A DNA stretch of 15,678 nt from Nitrospira sp. (GTDB lineage Bacteria > Nitrospirota > Nitrospiria > Nitrospirales > Nitrospiraceae): assembly GCA_015904055.1 (NCBI GenBank), contig JABMDE010000001.1, positions 1 through 15,678 on the forward strand, read 5' to 3'. The stretch's first letter is position 1. Each line of letters opens with the position of its first letter. Below, in pieces: positions 13,470 through 15,678 of this stretch. The notes beneath the pieces are model-generated. The model was not told where the DNA came from, made no database searches, and saw nothing but the letters and a program-made list of their open reading frames with translations. The position numbers and the translations under genes were made by a program.

Positions 13470-13886
13470 TCACGCGGCAGGTTTCTTCGGTTCGTTGAAC
13501 ATGAAGTACATGACGACGATGACGGTGGCCCAAAACACCACCTGCTTGTGCCAGAACAATACTTCACCGTACTGAAAGAGTGCCAATGCCAGAGAGATGG
13601 CGACGGTCATCACCCCGTAGCGGATGGCCGGGGTTTCGACGGCGGCATTGGCCCATACGGTCAGACCGCCGAAATAGATCAGAAACGGCACGACGTTGAT
13701 TTCAAACCCTCCACTGATGGAGAGAAATACATTGAGAAAGCCGATGAACATTAGCGCCGTGCCGACCATGAGCCCGATGACCTGTGTCGGATGATCGTTG
13801 TCGCTTTCTTCATGCGACGATCTGGCCGGCGGATCCGGAAGCTTCGGCGGCTGATCCTGCGTGGGTGGAAGGTCTGAAGGGGTCAT
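13470..13886 (-). CDS. Four-helix integral membrane protein, function unknown
   Basis: A 138-residue protein. Residues 1-34 are Pro-, Asp- and Ser-rich and polar, with no signal peptide. Four hydrophobic segments follow: VIGLMVGTALMFIGFLNVFL, VVPFLIYFGGLTVWANAAV, YGVMTVAISLALALFQYG and VVFWATVIVVMYFMF. The C-terminus (NEPKKPAA) is short and basic. No known motif was recognised. The gene is packed between dcd (3 bp gap) and the glycosyltransferase (7 bp gap), so it is part of the same transcript; a membrane partner of the glycosyltransferase is possible but only inferred. Confidence 0.82.
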   Translation of the reverse strand: MTPSDLPPTQDQPPKLPDPPARSSHEESDNDHPTQVIGLMVGTALMFIGFLNVFLSISGGFEINVVPFLIYFGGLTVWANAAVETPAIRYGVMTVAISLALALFQYGEVLFWHKQVVFWATVIVVMYFMFNEPKKPAA

Positions 13887-13889
13887 ACG

Positions 13890-15047
13890 CTATGCCTTGA
13901 AATGTTTGCTAAGGGTGAGGGCTTGCTGCTGATAGGACGAACCAAGGCCCACTCCATAGAGCTGGCTCGGCTTGTCGAGCATCTTGTCGTACACGACTTT
14001 GAAAAAGGTCTGCCCATCGTGAATCAGAAACGGCACATCATGGGGACGGACTTCCAGGACGACTTGTGTGCCTTTGATTTCCCCCTTCGATCCATAGCCG
14101 AATCCCGGGTCGAAGAATCCGGCGTAGTGGGTGCGCAACTCTCCGCAGGCCGCTTCATAGGCGACCATTTCAGCGGCGTAGCCGGCGGGCACGCGGATAC
14201 GCTCTTTCGATGCGAGGATGTAGAACTCTTCCGGCTCCAGCAATAGGCTATCGTGCCGATGCCGATAGAGCGGTTCCCAGAAGTCCGCCGCGGCGTAATG
14301 GCCGACCTTGCTGAGGTCGATCACATGGCTGTTTTTCTTTGCGCGATAGCCGATGATGCGGGATCCGCTTCGCTCGTCTCCTTTGACATCGATACGGAGG
14401 AAGAGGCCCTGTTCAGCCCGAAAGTCCCGGTTCCCCACGGCCTTTCGGGACGGATCGTTGTGGTACAGCAGCGGCGCCGTCCGGTGTAGCGCGAGCAGGT
14501 CCCGGTCGGGGACGGCGGCGTTGCCGCGGACGAATCGGATTTGGTTGAGCGACTGTCCGGTGCACACCTTGATGGCGAACGAGCGTGGGACGACTTCCAG
14601 GAAGAGCGGGCCGTGGTAGCCGGCGCGGATTTCATCAAACCCCGCATTGAGATCCGTGACGACGCGGGTAAACACGTCCAGCCGGCCGGTTGTACTTTTG
14701 GGATTGGCCCGTGCACGGATGGTCTTCGGCAGTTTCACGCTCTCGAGCAGCGGCACCAGATAGACATGGCCTTTTTCAAGAATTGCGCCGCCGGTCAGAT
14801 CCATCTCGTACATCACCAGATCAGATTGGTAAAAGTCGAGGACATCGAGACGGGAGGAGATGGCGGACAGTTCAGGTAAAAAACTGCTGATCAGGCGGTA
14901 TGCTTTATGACCCAAGCGGAGATCAAGACTGGCCGGCTGAATCTGCCGGTCTTCGATTGTGAGAGGCGCGTCGATGACACGGCTGCTAATCAGTCGTGTG
15001 ATGTCTTGATAGGGGAGAATGCCGGCATGGGACGATGGGGTGCTCAC
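13890..15047 (-). CDS. dcd: 2'-deoxycytidine 5'-triphosphate deaminase, long form
   Basis: A 385-residue protein of the long DCD type (PF06559), made of two dUTPase-like halves, unlike the roughly 190-residue E. coli Dcd. Visible signatures are the N-terminal LPYQDITRLI and IQPASLDLRLG, ANPKSTTGRLDVFTRVV, FDEIRAGYHGPLFLEVVPRSF in the first half, and VPAGYAAEMVAYEAACGELRTHYAGFFDPGFGYG with GTQVVLEVRPHDVPFLI in the second. The reaction is dCTP to dUTP plus ammonia in pyrimidine nucleotide synthesis. The GTG at 15045-15047 overlaps the kamA TGA by 4 bp (GTGA), with GGAG about 12 nt upstream, so this start is preferred over the one at 15122. The coupling to kamA is notable, since the two reactions are unrelated. 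Confidence 0.9.
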   Translation of the reverse strand: MSTPSSHAGILPYQDITRLISSRVIDAPLTIEDRQIQPASLDLRLGHKAYRLISSFLPELSAISSRLDVLDFYQSDLVMYEMDLTGGAILEKGHVYLVPLLESVKLPKTIRARANPKSTTGRLDVFTRVVTDLNAGFDEIRAGYHGPLFLEVVPRSFAIKVCTGQSLNQIRFVRGNAAVPDRDLLALHRTAPLLYHNDPSRKAVGNRDFRAEQGLFLRIDVKGDERSGSRIIGYRAKKNSHVIDLSKVGHYAAADFWEPLYRHRHDSLLLEPEEFYILASKERIRVPAGYAAEMVAYEAACGELRTHYAGFFDPGFGYGSKGEIKGTQVVLEVRPHDVPFLIHDGQTFFKVVYDKMLDKPSQLYGVGLGSSYQQQALTLSKHFKA

Positions 15048-15678
15048 AGGTCGTCCGTATCTCCGCCGCAGCTGTTGCCCCAGGACGCATAGCCATCCCG
15101 GTCCGGATAGCTGTCGCCGCACGACGCAAAGGTTTCGGCTGGGCTCTCGCGGGATGCCCGCGCGCCGACCATCGGAAGTTCTCGCCCGTTGCCGGGTTGT
15201 GGCTGTGGGTAATGGAAGGTCTTGTTCTCGTAATTCCGTAACACGGCCCCGTCTTCATCTATATGCACGAGGTAGTCATCCGGCAGTAACGGGATCTTGC
15301 CGCCGCCGCCCGGCGCATCGATCACGAAGTGCGGGACTGCCATGCCGCTGGTGTGGCCCTGGAGCGCCTTGATGATATTCAACCCTGTTTCAACTGTCGT
15401 GCGGAAGTGATTCGTGCCCTTGGTCAAGTCTGCTTGGTAGAGATAGTAGGGCTTGACCCGTGCGAGCAGCAGTTGGTGTACGAGCCGCTTCATGATGTCG
15501 GGATCGTCGTTGACGCCTTTGAGCAGGACGGTTTGCGCTCCCAACGGCACTCCGGCGTCGGCCAACATGCCGCAGGCGGCTTTGACTTCCGGGGTGAGTT
15601 CGTCGGGATGGTTGAAATGCAGATTCATATAGATCGGATGATAGCGTTTGACGATCTCGCAGAGCTTCGGGGTGATTC
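15044..15678 (-). CDS. kamA: Lysine 2,3-aminomutase family radical SAM protein, C-terminal half (partial)
   Basis: The frame is open to the right edge, giving 211 residues. They contain ITPKLCEIVKRYHPIYMNLHFNHPDELT, then GAQTVLLKGVND, PYYLYQADLTKGTNHFR, GHTSGMAVPHFVIDAPGGGGKIPLLP and VLRNYE, which are hallmark KamA segments. By comparison with the clostridial enzyme, the Lys in PGGGGK binds PLP, and the Asp residues of YQAD and VIDAP bind the lysine substrate; all are present, so L-lysine to beta-lysine conversion is plausible. The CxxxCxxC cluster motif lies outside the window. The C-terminal tail is Ser-, Gly- and Asp-rich and lacks the Cys-rich tail of the clostridial form. An EF-P-specific EpmB role is the alternative. 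Its stop overlaps the dcd start. Confidence 0.9.
   Translation of the reverse strand, partial: ITPKLCEIVKRYHPIYMNLHFNHPDELTPEVKAACGMLADAGVPLGAQTVLLKGVNDDPDIMKRLVHQLLLARVKPYYLYQADLTKGTNHFRTTVETGLNIIKALQGHTSGMAVPHFVIDAPGGGGKIPLLPDDYLVHIDEDGAVLRNYENKTFHYPQPQPGNGRELPMVGARASRESPAETFASCGDSYPDRDGYASWGNSCGGDTDDL

Overview
The window is moderately GC-rich, gene-dense bacterial DNA. The content fits a Nitrospira-like (Nitrospirota) chromosome: an aryl-polyene type lipid gene set, KamA, a long-form dCTP deaminase, an rSAM/selenodomain-associated glycosyltransferase pair, many small lipoproteins and a characteristic palindromic intergenic element. This assignment is inference from gene content and remembered motif style, not a proof. 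No tRNA, rRNA, CRISPR array or intact transposase was seen.

Left part (1-5370). The + strand carries the end of a hotdog-type 3-hydroxyacyl-ACP dehydratase, a FabG-type ketoreductase that overlaps it by 4 bp, a palindromic repeat element, a family 2 glycosyltransferase and a lipoprotein. These converge on a - strand run of a flavoprotein/halogenase remnant, a chorismatase (hydroxybenzoate-forming), a polysaccharide-deacetylase family protein and a lipoprotein. A 12-bp perfect hairpin separates the two runs. A dehydratase plus ketoreductase next to a chorismatase and a halogenase-like flavoenzyme is the signature of an aryl polyene (xanthomonadin-like) pathway: the chorismatase would supply the aryl starter, the dehydratase and ketoreductase would build the polyene, and the glycosyltransferase would decorate the product.

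Middle (5371-6908). This block is a degenerate second copy of a segment found intact at 10982-12465, in the same orientation. It contains fragments of a zinc-ribbon protein, an SDR with an 8-nt deletion, and a truncated DUF2064/TIGR04282 protein. Its left edge cuts into the halogenase-like gene and its right edge joins the C-terminal part of a radical SAM protein. Four damaged genes therefore lie side by side.

Right-middle (6909-10501, + strand) is a run of small exported or envelope genes: two tandem paralogous lipoproteins ended by a strong terminator, a Lys-rich exported small protein, an alpha/beta hydrolase, and an outer-membrane beta-barrel protein with its own sigma70-like promoter.

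Right part (10682-15678, - strand) is a compact, probably co-transcribed set: kamA, dcd, a four-helix membrane protein, a TIGR04283-like glycosyltransferase, a TIGR04282-like DUF2064 protein, an SDR with a non-standard active site, and a zinc-ribbon protein. Start/stop overlaps of 4 bp join kamA to dcd and the glycosyltransferase to the DUF2064 gene. A heptanucleotide repeat lies inside the first codons of the DUF2064 gene.
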